Origin: Gemmatimonadales bacterium
Lineage (GTDB): Bacteria > Gemmatimonadota > Gemmatimonadetes > Palauibacterales > Palauibacteraceae
Length of the DNA: 7,961 nucleotides
Assembly (NCBI GenBank): GCA_030608825.1
Contig: JAUWDL010000045.1
Coordinates: 1 to 7,961, forward strand
Reading direction: 5' to 3'
Positions within the stretch are counted from its first letter, which is position 1, and the number at the start of each line of letters is the position of its first letter. A program made the translations under genes and the position numbers. Positions 1 through 6,107 of this stretch are shown here, in pieces. The notes below the pieces were generated by a model. It did not search any database. It was not told where the DNA came from and saw only the letters and a program-made list of their open reading frames with translations.

Positions 1-324
1 TACGCGACCGCACGAGCGGGCTTCGCGGAGTATCTCCGCATCTACTCCGATAGCGAGCTGGCGCCCGATGCTCAGTTCTATCTGGCGCGCACGTACGAGG
101 AAACAGATGATCCCGCCGCCGCGTTGGCGGAGTACGCTCGAGTGCTGGAGCTGTACCCGAACTCCCGTCGCGCTCCGTCGGCCCTCTACGCGAGCGGCCG
201 AATCGAGATGGATCGGGGAAACACCCAGGATGCCATCGAGTTTTTCTCGCGCGTCGTCCGAGGCTATCCCAACAGCGATGAGGCCATCCTTGCCGAGCGA
301 CGTCTCAGCGACCTCCGACAGTAG
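1..324 (+). CDS. TPR-repeat protein, C-terminal part (YbgF/CpoB-like, Tol-Pal associated)
   Basis: This is the 3' end of a gene that begins before the window. Frame 1 is open from base 1 to the TAG at 322-324 and gives 107 residues. It reads as about three tetratricopeptide units, with recurring signatures such as 'SELAPDAQFYLA', 'LYPNSRRAPSALYASG' and 'YPNSDEAILAERRLSDLRQ'. This spacing of YP-S-A blocks with a terminal A..RL..L is characteristic of the C-terminal domain of YbgF/CpoB. That periplasmic protein links the Tol-Pal complex with peptidoglycan synthesis during outer-membrane constriction. The N-terminal coiled coil and signal peptide that would confirm this lie outside the window. 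BamD or another TPR lipoprotein is the main alternative. The TPR call is firm and the CpoB assignment is moderate. Confidence 0.75.
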   Translation, partial: YATARAGFAEYLRIYSDSELAPDAQFYLARTYEETDDPAAALAEYARVLELYPNSRRAPSALYASGRIEMDRGNTQDAIEFFSRVVRGYPNSDEAILAERRLSDLRQ

Positions 325-344
325 TCCAGCCTCGAGCCCAGCAG

Positions 345-382
345 CCCGCAGCGGCTAGCGGCGTCGCCCCTCGGCTGCCGGG
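345..382 (+). other. Possible RNA hairpin between the TPR gene and nrdR
   Basis: The arms CCCGCAGC (345-352) and GCTGCCGGG (374-382) pair over 8 bp with one bulged C, enclosing a 21-base loop. No T-run follows, so it is not a standard intrinsic terminator. It ends six bases before the nrdR GTG and would bury the weak GGGA ribosome-binding sequence (380-383). It could reduce nrdR translation, or it could be a chance pairing in GC-rich DNA. No convincing promoter was seen in the rest of this 64-base gap. Confidence 0.2.
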
Positions 383-388
383 AACACC

Positions 389-916
389 GTGCGCTGTCCG
401 AGCTGCCAGCACCTCGACGATCGAGTCGTCGACTCGAGGCTCGTCCGAGCCGGCAGCTCGGTTCGTCGCCGCCGCGAATGCGCGGCATGCGGGCGCCGCT
501 TCACGACCTACGAACACCTTGAGGAAGAACCGCTCACGGTGCGCAAGCAGAGTGGCGTCGTCGAGCCGTTCGAACGCTCGAAGCTCAAGCGCAGCATACA
601 GGTGGCATGCGCCAAGCGGCCGGTGGCCGACTCGATCGACGAGCTCGTGGATGCCATCGAGGAAGAGCTGGCGAGCTCCGCTGGCCGGGAGGCGAACACG
701 GCGCGCATCGGCGAGCTGGTGATGGAGCGCCTCTCAGGCCTCGATCAGGTCGCGTACGTTCGCTTCGCCTCGGTGTACCGAAACTTTCAAGAAACCACGG
801 AGTTCGAGCGGGAGGTACACGAGCTGCAGAGACGCCGGCGATACGAGAAACCGGGACAGGCTGACTTATTCCGCGGCTCGGGAAATCGGGCCGACGGGCC
901 ATCCGGTGAGGAGTGA
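389..916 (+). CDS. nrdR: Transcriptional repressor NrdR
   Basis: NrdR is an ATP/dATP-sensing zinc-ribbon repressor of ribonucleotide reductase operons. The protein starts with the family's diagnostic MRCPSC. Its zinc ribbon has Cys3, Cys6, Cys31 and Cys34 with the basic stretch VRRRRECAACGRRFTTYE between the pairs. An ATP-cone domain follows at about residues 49-139, including LTVRKQSG, FERSKLKRSI, KRPV and a closing VAYVRFASVYRNFQ. The GTG at 389 is chosen because it places MRCPSC exactly at the N terminus, with a weak GGGA six bases upstream. The length is 175 residues, against about 150 typical for the family. The extra is a charged tail after about residue 148, rich in R, G and E. Its stop overlaps the tatC start (TGATG), so the two are probably co-translated. 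No ribonucleotide reductase gene is in the window, so it acts in trans. Confidence 0.96.
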   Translation: MRCPSCQHLDDRVVDSRLVRAGSSVRRRRECAACGRRFTTYEHLEEEPLTVRKQSGVVEPFERSKLKRSIQVACAKRPVADSIDELVDAIEEELASSAGREANTARIGELVMERLSGLDQVAYVRFASVYRNFQETTEFEREVHELQRRRRYEKPGQADLFRGSGNRADGPSGEE

Positions 917-1683
917 TGCCCCGCGACAGCGGCGAGATGCCGTTCCTGGACCACCTCGAAGAGCTGAGGTGGCGCATCATCTGGAGCCTGATCGCGATCA
1001 TGGTGGGCTCCATCATCGGCTTTCTGGCCGTCGTCGAGTTGAACGTAATCGGAGTGCTGGAACGGCCGATTCGAGAGCTTCTGCCGGGCCGCAAACTCGT
1101 ATTCACCAGTCCAACCACGCCGTTCTTCGTGAGCTTGAAGCTGGGCGTCGCCGCCGGTCTGCTGCTGGCGCTTCCGATGCTGATCTATCAGGCGTGGGCT
1201 TTTCTCTCGCCCGCTCTCAACCAGAGCGAACGCAGGTACATCGTGCCGGGAGCCATGGGGGGCATCGTCCTGTTCACCGCCGGCGTGGGCATGGCCTACT
1301 TCCTGGCACTCCCTATCGGCCTTCGCTTCCTGCTGACGTTCCAGGCGGAGAGCCTCTCCCCGATCATCACGATCGATGAGTATCTGAAGTTCGCCACGGG
1401 CGTGATCCTGGCGTTCGGCGTGCTCTTCCAGCTTCCCGTCGTCCTGGTCGTGCTGGGCCTGCTGGGGATCGTGACGCCCACATCGCTCGCCAAGTACCGC
1501 CGGCACGCGATCGTAATACTCGCCGCTCTCTCGGCCCTGCTGACCCCGGCCGACCCGGGGACGATGCTGATGCTTCTCATGCCGCTCGTCCTGCTGTATG
1601 AGCTCTCGATCTGGCTCACCCGAGTGGCGATCCGCCGAAAGGGCGTCGGCGCCGAGGAGAGCAGACCCCTCCCGGAACGATGA
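916..1683 (+). CDS. tatC: Sec-independent (twin-arginine) protein translocase subunit TatC
   Basis: TatC is the inner-membrane receptor that binds twin-arginine signal peptides and recruits TatA to export folded proteins. The 255 residues contain the family hallmarks in order: N-terminal FLDHLEELRWR (10-20), SPTTPFF (65-71), YQAWAFLSPALNQSERR (91-107) with the conserved Glu105, the FGVLFQLPVVL segment (168-178), and LLTPADPGT with Asp213. Six hydrophobic segments are visible, followed by a short basic and acidic cytoplasmic tail. Position 172 is Gln where E. coli has Glu170; both are said to occur in the family. ATG 916 is preferred because GAGGAG (908-913) lies just before it. GTG 913 would overlap that site, and ATG 937 would remove seven residues of the variable N terminus. 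The stop overlaps the lptD start as ATGA. tatA lies in the next group at 6108. Confidence 0.96.
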   Translation: MPRDSGEMPFLDHLEELRWRIIWSLIAIMVGSIIGFLAVVELNVIGVLERPIRELLPGRKLVFTSPTTPFFVSLKLGVAAGLLLALPMLIYQAWAFLSPALNQSERRYIVPGAMGGIVLFTAGVGMAYFLALPIGLRFLLTFQAESLSPIITIDEYLKFATGVILAFGVLFQLPVVLVVLGLLGIVTPTSLAKYRRHAIVILAALSALLTPADPGTMLMLLMPLVLLYELSIWLTRVAIRRKGVGAEESRPLPER

Positions 1684-4649
1684 AGCCGGCCGGCCGGGCG
1701 CTCGCGGTGTGCGCGGCCTTCGCGGCCTGCTCCGCGCTGCCTTGGCAGTCCGGCTTCGCGCAGGAGGGCGGAGCTCCGCCGGATTCCGTTCCCCCCGACT
1801 CCGTGCCCCGGCCCGACCCGCGGATCCTCGATGCACAGCGCAGCGGCCTGCCTGCCGACACCGATTCGGTGGCCGTGGACTCCACCTCCACGCGCGTCGC
1901 CGACGTAGACGCGCGGCGCGAGGCGCTCAGCGAGGGCGGCTTCCCGGAGCGAGACGACGTCTTCTCGCAGCTCGTCAATCTGCCCGGCTTTCGAATCCTC
2001 GAGTACCGTGGTGCGCGGGTCGAGCTCGACCTGGAGCTGGAATCGGTGCGGCTCATGGGGGAGGCCCAGGCCAACTACGAGGAGGCCGTTCTCCGGGCCG
2101 ACTCGATCACCTACTTGGCGAGAGCACGCTTCATCTCCGCGCTCGGTGCCATCGCCCTCCTCGGGCCCGATCAGGCCGAGGTCGTCAGCGACTCGGGCCC
2201 GCTCTACTACGATGTCGCGACCCTGAAGGGTACGATCTTCGATGCCGAGACCCAGTTCGCAGATCGAGGAGCGACGTGGAGGGTCCGGGGAGACGCGATT
2301 CCGGCGGGCAGGGATACCCTGTTCGTCCTGTCGGGGGAGTTTACCTCGTGCGAGCTCGAGGTCCCTCACTACCGCTTCGCCTCCGGACAGATCAAGCTCG
2401 TCAACGAGAACACGCTCGTGGCCTGGCCCGTGGTCCTCTATGTGGGCAACGTGCCGATCGCCTGGCTTCCCTTTATCGCGCAGGACATCCGCCCGGGACG
2501 CCGCAGCGGCCTGATTCCACCTCGCTTCGGGATCAACGACTTCTTGAGCTCGGGGGACATCGGGCGGCAGATCACGGACTTCGGCTATTACTGGGCGATC
2601 AACGATTTCATGGATGCCCAGTTCACGGTCGACTGGTTCGGAGGTCGGTTCACTCGGGTGAACGGTGCCTACCGGTACAAGTTCCTGAAGGACTTCCTGC
2701 AGGGAAACCTGCTTACCAGCTACAGCTTCGGAGAGACGGGCACGAATCTGTCGCTGGCCTGGAGCCACAATCAGGATCTGACGCCCAAGACCCAGCTCAG
2801 GATCAACGCTCAGTACGTATTGGACACGCAGGTATTCGAGGACCAGAGCTTCGATCCCCGGGAGCAGACCGCGATCATCACCTCGGACCTCGGCCTCAAC
2901 CACCGTTTCGGCTTCGGAAATGTATCGCTGAGCGCTCGGCGCAGGCAGTTCCTCGAGGAGGATGGCCGGGTGGACCTCACGCTGCCCTCCCTTAACATGA
3001 GCTTCTCTCCGGTGACGCTGTTTCGAGCCCCGGCCAGCCAACAGGGGGCGTTCAACAACCTTACCTGGAGCGGCGGCCTCAACTTCCAGCGAACCGAACA
3101 GACCCGTGATTTCGGGGATGACAAACGCTCCACGACGGGTGGGATATCCAGCTCCTTCACGCTCCGCGAGCTGAGCATCAGCGGTTCGGCCGACTATGCC
3201 GAGCAGACTACGGTTCCCGCCGACTCTCTGGGGAACGACCTGGCCGAAGAGCTGCAGGGCACGGGCCGCTGGAACGTGGCAGCGAGCTACCGGCTCGGGC
3301 TGGTGGGCTCGACGACGCTGCGTCCGAGGGTGTCCGTCGACGGCGCCCTGTTCCGCTCGGACAGCACGGGACGCAGCTTTGTCACCGTGCCCACACGCTT
3401 CAACGTCGGCGTCACGCTAACGACGGACATCTTCGGATTCTGGCCTGGATTCGGCCCCTTCTCCAGCATCCGGCACAAGTTCTCTCCACAATTCACCTGG
3501 GCGTACGCGCCCGCCGTGGAGGTGCCGGATTCCATCGCCAACATCCCGGGGATTCCCGTTCCCTCCGGTGCGGCTCAGAACCGACTGCAGATCAACTTCA
3601 ACCAGACTTTCGAGGCGAAGCTGAAGCCCCGGGTGCAGGAGGAGGCGCAGCGCGAGCAGCTGGAGGTTCTGGGCCCGATGGAGGCACCCGAGGTGCTGGA
3701 GGGGCCGCGGCTGCCCGGCGAGCTCCCGGGCGAGGGGCCGTTGCCGGAGGAGCCGCTGGAAGATGAGTTTCCGCCGGGGGATGAGTTTCCGCTGGAGAGA
3801 CCGGAGGCCGAGGTCATGGCGGATTCCGCCGCCGCCGATTCGCTGGAGGCCTCCGCCGCGGAGGCGCTAGCGGACCGCGCCGACGCGGCCGGAGCCGGCC
3901 CGGACGCGAGGTCGAGGCTGGATCAGGTTGCGCGGAGGCGGCCCGCCACCGAGCAGAGCGTCGTTCTCCTCTCTCTGAACTCCACTCCGCTGGTGTTCGA
4001 TTTCGAGCGCGCCGACCAGCCGAAGCTGGTCACCGAGCGGTGGCGCACGAGCATCACGTCGGACCTGCTGCGCGGAGTGGCCACGAACATCGAGTTCGAC
4101 CTCTTCAGAGGCTCCGGCGCCGACCGGGATTTCAACATGTACCTGTCCTCGGTAGGCGCCAGCTTCGGCTTCGGCTCATCCCGAAGTATCGGGTCGATTT
4201 TCGGGATCGGCAGGAGCGGCAGGGATCAACCCCTGGCGTTGGCGAACTCGTCGCAGCGCCTGGATTCCCGCCGACGTCTCAACTCCTTTGAAAGGGATGA
4301 TCGCTTCGACGGTGGCTCGTCCGGCCCCTGGAACGTTCAGTTCAATTACTCGCTGGTGCGTTCGCGGCCGGAGGAGGGCGGCGACGAGAGCCAGTCGGTG
4401 GGCGGCACCATCGCGCTGCGGCCGACGCCCAACTGGCGGATGCGCTGGACGACGCAGTACAACATCACTCAAGGCCAGTTCGGGGCACAGATCGTGACCC
4501 TCGAGAGGGACCTGCACCGCTGGCAGGCTGTCTTCGGCTTCAGCAAGTCACCGAACGGCAACCTGATCTTCAACTTTTCCGTCGGCCTGAAGGATGCGCC
4601 GGAGCTCCAATTCGGATACGACCAGCAGGGTTTGTCGGGCTTCCCCTGA
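1680..4649 (+). CDS. lptD: LPS-assembly outer-membrane protein LptD homologue
   Basis: LptD is the outer-membrane barrel that, with LptE, places lipopolysaccharide on the cell surface. The 989-residue product has a signal peptide (basic start, hydrophobic core, likely cleavage after GFA at residue 27), a low-complexity Pro/Asp/Ser linker with a doubled PPDSV, and an OstA-type periplasmic domain at about 111-240. The family junction follows: FTSC at 221-224, PHYRF, VVLYVGNVPIAWLPF, and RPGRRSGLIPPRFG at 271-284. The rest is beta-barrel-like alternating sequence ending in DLHRWQ...GNLIFNFSVGLKD, as I recall for Bacteroidota-type LptD proteins. A Glu/Pro/Ala-rich insertion at about 651-756 interrupts the barrel. 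The mature protein has one cysteine (Cys224), so the disulfides of E. coli LptD cannot form. It starts inside the tatC stop (ATGA) with no strong ribosome-binding site, which suggests translational coupling. The call is firm at family level; the substrate is inferred. Confidence 0.9.
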   Translation: MKPAGRALAVCAAFAACSALPWQSGFAQEGGAPPDSVPPDSVPRPDPRILDAQRSGLPADTDSVAVDSTSTRVADVDARREALSEGGFPERDDVFSQLVNLPGFRILEYRGARVELDLELESVRLMGEAQANYEEAVLRADSITYLARARFISALGAIALLGPDQAEVVSDSGPLYYDVATLKGTIFDAETQFADRGATWRVRGDAIPAGRDTLFVLSGEFTSCELEVPHYRFASGQIKLVNENTLVAWPVVLYVGNVPIAWLPFIAQDIRPGRRSGLIPPRFGINDFLSSGDIGRQITDFGYYWAINDFMDAQFTVDWFGGRFTRVNGAYRYKFLKDFLQGNLLTSYSFGETGTNLSLAWSHNQDLTPKTQLRINAQYVLDTQVFEDQSFDPREQTAIITSDLGLNHRFGFGNVSLSARRRQFLEEDGRVDLTLPSLNMSFSPVTLFRAPASQQGAFNNLTWSGGLNFQRTEQTRDFGDDKRSTTGGISSSFTLRELSISGSADYAEQTTVPADSLGNDLAEELQGTGRWNVAASYRLGLVGSTTLRPRVSVDGALFRSDSTGRSFVTVPTRFNVGVTLTTDIFGFWPGFGPFSSIRHKFSPQFTWAYAPAVEVPDSIANIPGIPVPSGAAQNRLQINFNQTFEAKLKPRVQEEAQREQLEVLGPMEAPEVLEGPRLPGELPGEGPLPEEPLEDEFPPGDEFPLERPEAEVMADSAAADSLEASAAEALADRADAAGAGPDARSRLDQVARRRPATEQSVVLLSLNSTPLVFDFERADQPKLVTERWRTSITSDLLRGVATNIEFDLFRGSGADRDFNMYLSSVGASFGFGSSRSIGSIFGIGRSGRDQPLALANSSQRLDSRRRLNSFERDDRFDGGSSGPWNVQFNYSLVRSRPEEGGDESQSVGGTIALRPTPNWRMRWTTQYNITQGQFGAQIVTLERDLHRWQAVFGFSKSPNGNLIFNFSVGLKDAPELQFGYDQQGLSGFP
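3762..3792 (+). repeat. Short tandem repeat inside lptD (two 13-base copies, 18-base period)
   Basis: GATGAGTTTCCGC occurs at 3762-3774 and again at 3780-3792, exactly 18 bases apart. Both copies are in frame and encode the doubled DEFP in DEFPPGDEFPLE. The unit sits in the acidic proline-rich insertion of LptD and points to growth of that insertion by in-frame duplication. A neighbouring doubled LPGE points the same way. Confidence 0.7.
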
Positions 4650-4697
4650 TCTTGCGCGCTGGAGGCGCAACCGCGGGAGAACTCGGTCCTTTCGGCT

Positions 4698-4727
4698 TTG
4701 ACAATCGCGGCGGAGGCTCTCTACATT
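4698..4727 (+). promoter_or_regulatory. Sigma-70-type promoter for the prenyl synthase-DUF4321-tatA group
   Basis: A perfect -35 box TTGACA (4698-4703) is separated by 18 bases from TACATT (4722-4727), which matches the -10 consensus at four of six positions. It lies in the only sizeable gap in the plus-strand genes and points to the next gene. Transcription would start near 4734, giving a leader of about 78 bases. The TTG of the -35 box is also the first in-frame start-like codon of the following gene, which argues against that codon as the true start. Confidence 0.6.
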
Positions 4728-4741
4728 GGGCCGCGCTCTTG

Positions 4742-4751
4742 CCGAATTCGG
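4742..4751 (+). promoter_or_regulatory. 10-base perfect palindrome just downstream of the promoter
   Basis: CCGAATTCGG reads the same on both strands and lies 14 bases after the proposed -10 box, near +8 of the predicted transcript. This would be a plausible operator position for a dimeric repressor. No second copy was noticed, and a palindrome of this length can arise by chance, so a regulatory role is only a possibility. Confidence 0.2.
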
Positions 4752-4792
4752 GCTGCCGGTCCGAGGGCGGGTGCAGGTACACGCAAACGCTC

Positions 4793-4806
4793 GTTCCCGA
4801 CGGAAC
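4793..4806 (+). other. Leader hairpin next to the prenyl synthase start codon
   Basis: GTTCC (4793-4797) and GGAAC (4802-4806) form a 5-bp stem with the four-base loop CGAC. The AGAGG that follows (4807-4811) touches the ATG at 4812 and is too close for an ideal ribosome-binding site. The alternative site GGAAC, at a better distance, is locked in the stem. The hairpin could therefore tune translation. It is short, so it may be incidental. Confidence 0.25.
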
Positions 4807-4811
4807 AGAGG

Positions 4812-5798
4812 ATGTTCGAAGCAGCTCCCCCCACTCTCCAGATAGTCAAGGAGCCGGTCGCTCAGCGTCTCGAAGAGGTAGAGGCCGCCATCACGAGCAT
4901 GGTGCCGGCGGACTACGAGGCGACCGACGCGGTAAGCGAGTACATCCTCTCATTGAGCGGGAAGCTCTTTCGGCCCGCGATCCTGCTGCTGGCAAACGGG
5001 GTCGGGGACCAGCCCTCCCAGAACGCGATTCGCCTCGCCGCGGTGGTGGAGCTGATCCACGTAGCGACGCTGGTCCACGATGATGCCGTCGACCACTCGG
5101 TCCGGCGACGCGGCCTTCCCACGGTGAACGCGCGATTCAGCCACCAGATCGCGATCATAATGGGGGATTACCTCTACTCGAGGGCGGTCATGGAGCTGGC
5201 CCTCCTGGGCGATGTCGAGCCGATCTACATGCTGGGATATGCAGCTAATCGAATGACAATTGGTGAGATGCGGCAGTTGGTATCACATGATACATTAATG
5301 TTCTCGGAAGAGGATTATTATCGCCTCTGCGAGTGCAAAACCGCCGCGCTCATGGCCGCTGCCTGTGAGCTCGGCGGGATGTACGGAGCTGGCTTCACTC
5401 GCGAACCGCTGAAGGACTTCGGCTTCAACCTGGGCATGGCGTTCCAGGTTACGGATGACCTGCTCGACTACACGGCACCGGCGGACGTGACCGGAAAGCC
5501 GAGCGGACAGGACCTGCGGGAGCACAAGGTCACCCTCCCGTTGATCGCCGCGCTTCGCGAGATGGCGCCGTCCGACCAGCGCGTGGTGCGAGACCTGTTC
5601 AACAGGCCCGATCCTCCCGATGATGCGGTTCGGACCGTCGTGGAAGCTGTCGGCCGAACCGGGGGGCTGGAATACGCCAGGAGCCGCGGCGAGGAGTATG
5701 GCGATCGGGCGCGAAGTTGCCTGGAAGGCCTACCGGTGGGCGATTGTCTGGATGCGCTACACGCGGCGGTCGATTTTGTGACACAGAGGCAGAGCTGA
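4812..5798 (+). CDS. Long-chain polyprenyl (all-trans) diphosphate synthase, IspB/HepT type
   Basis: This enzyme condenses isopentenyl diphosphate units onto an allylic primer, normally making the side chain of menaquinone or ubiquinone. The 328-residue protein has the N-terminal GKLFRP (Lys51, Arg54) that binds isopentenyl diphosphate, the first aspartate-rich motif LVHDDAVD (Asp90, 91, 94) followed by RRRGLPTVN, the MTIGEM segment, the KTAALM segment, and the second aspartate-rich motif FQVTDDLLDY (Asp215, 216, 219). The fifth residue before the first DDxxD is alanine rather than an aromatic, which in this family marks long-chain products. Exact chain length cannot be read from sequence. 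ATG 4812 is chosen because the upstream TTG at 4698 is the -35 box and the extra 38 residues look unlike the family. It is followed after three bases by the DUF4321 gene. Codons near 5241-5320 are unusually AT-rich. Confidence 0.93.
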   Translation: MFEAAPPTLQIVKEPVAQRLEEVEAAITSMVPADYEATDAVSEYILSLSGKLFRPAILLLANGVGDQPSQNAIRLAAVVELIHVATLVHDDAVDHSVRRRGLPTVNARFSHQIAIIMGDYLYSRAVMELALLGDVEPIYMLGYAANRMTIGEMRQLVSHDTLMFSEEDYYRLCECKTAALMAAACELGGMYGAGFTREPLKDFGFNLGMAFQVTDDLLDYTAPADVTGKPSGQDLREHKVTLPLIAALREMAPSDQRVVRDLFNRPDPPDDAVRTVVEAVGRTGGLEYARSRGEEYGDRARSCLEGLPVGDCLDALHAAVDFVTQRQS

Positions 5799-5801
5799 GC
5801 G

Positions 5802-6080
5802 ATGGAGTACGGTCGACGTAAGGCGACGGCGCGCCGCGTGGCGCTGATCGTCGCGAGCGGGTTGCTCCTGGGCGGTCTGGTTACCGAGCTGTTGATCCTG
5901 GCACTGCCCGCGAGCGCCGCGAGACAGTTCTTCATCACGACCTTGTCGGCGAGCCTCGGGCCGTTGTCGATCGACCTCCACGTGGTGGCGATCACGCTCG
6001 GCCCGCTCATGCTGCGCTTGAACATTCTGAGCGTGATAGGGATACTATTGGTTGCGTGGTTCGCGAGGTCGCTTCTCTAG
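5802..6080 (+). CDS. Small two-helix membrane protein, DUF4321-like
   Basis: This 92-residue protein has no known function. A basic N terminus (residues 1-12) precedes a first membrane helix at about 13-35 with a GLLLGGLVTELL core. A middle segment reads SLGPLSIDLHVVAITLGPLMLRLN, and a second helix spans about 75-92. The layout of two helices joined by L.IDL..V..TLG...R.N matches what I recall of the DUF4321 family, known mainly from Firmicutes; I could not run a profile search. It starts three bases after the prenyl synthase stop and ends 27 bases before tatA, so the three genes are probably one transcript. The context suggests an envelope role, but no specific function can be assigned. The ribosome-binding site is weak, consistent with coupling to the gene before it. 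Confidence 0.75.
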   Translation: MEYGRRKATARRVALIVASGLLLGGLVTELLILALPASAARQFFITTLSASLGPLSIDLHVVAITLGPLMLRLNILSVIGILLVAWFARSLL

Positions 6081-6092
6081 TACGACCCTGCC

Positions 6093-6100
6093 GAGGGGGG
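6093..6100 (+). promoter_or_regulatory. Strong ribosome-binding site of tatA
   Basis: GAGGGGGG lies seven bases before the tatA ATG at 6108. It is the clearest purine-rich site in the window, in contrast to the weak or coupled starts of the other genes. This fits the need for TatA in excess over TatC. Confidence 0.6.
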
Positions 6101-6107
6101 CATTGCC

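Noticed and set aside
1711..1733. Lipoprotein signal in LptD at Cys17 (FAAC)
   Set aside because: The -3 position is Phe rather than Leu/Val/Ile, and a normal signal-peptidase I site (GFA followed by Gln) lies shortly after. LptD homologues are barrels, not lipoproteins.
787..1836. Open minus-strand frame of 349 codons across nrdR, tatC and the lptD start
   Set aside because: It covers three recognised genes on the other strand, and its charged, His/Arg/Asp-rich product has no family features.
1598..2995. Open plus-strand frame of 465 codons within tatC and lptD
   Set aside because: The translation is Arg/Gly/Pro-rich with no domain and lies in an alternative frame of lptD, which is clearly the real gene.
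1296..3041. Open minus-strand frame of 581 codons opposite tatC and lptD
   Set aside because: It is a mirror of GC-rich codon use. The plus strand carries TatC and LptD motifs, a signal peptide and coupled starts, while the minus translation is a compositionally biased charged sequence with no recognisable domain.
4652..4670. TTGCGC/GCGCAA inverted repeat after lptD as a terminator
   Set aside because: A 6-bp stem with a seven-base loop exists, but no T-run follows within about 20 bases, so intrinsic termination is not supported.
4698..4811. TTG at 4698 as the prenyl synthase start, adding 38 residues
   Set aside because: The TTG is the first half of a perfect TTGACA -35 box with a matching -10 box, and the added residues (Arg/Gly/Ala-rich) do not resemble the family N terminus.
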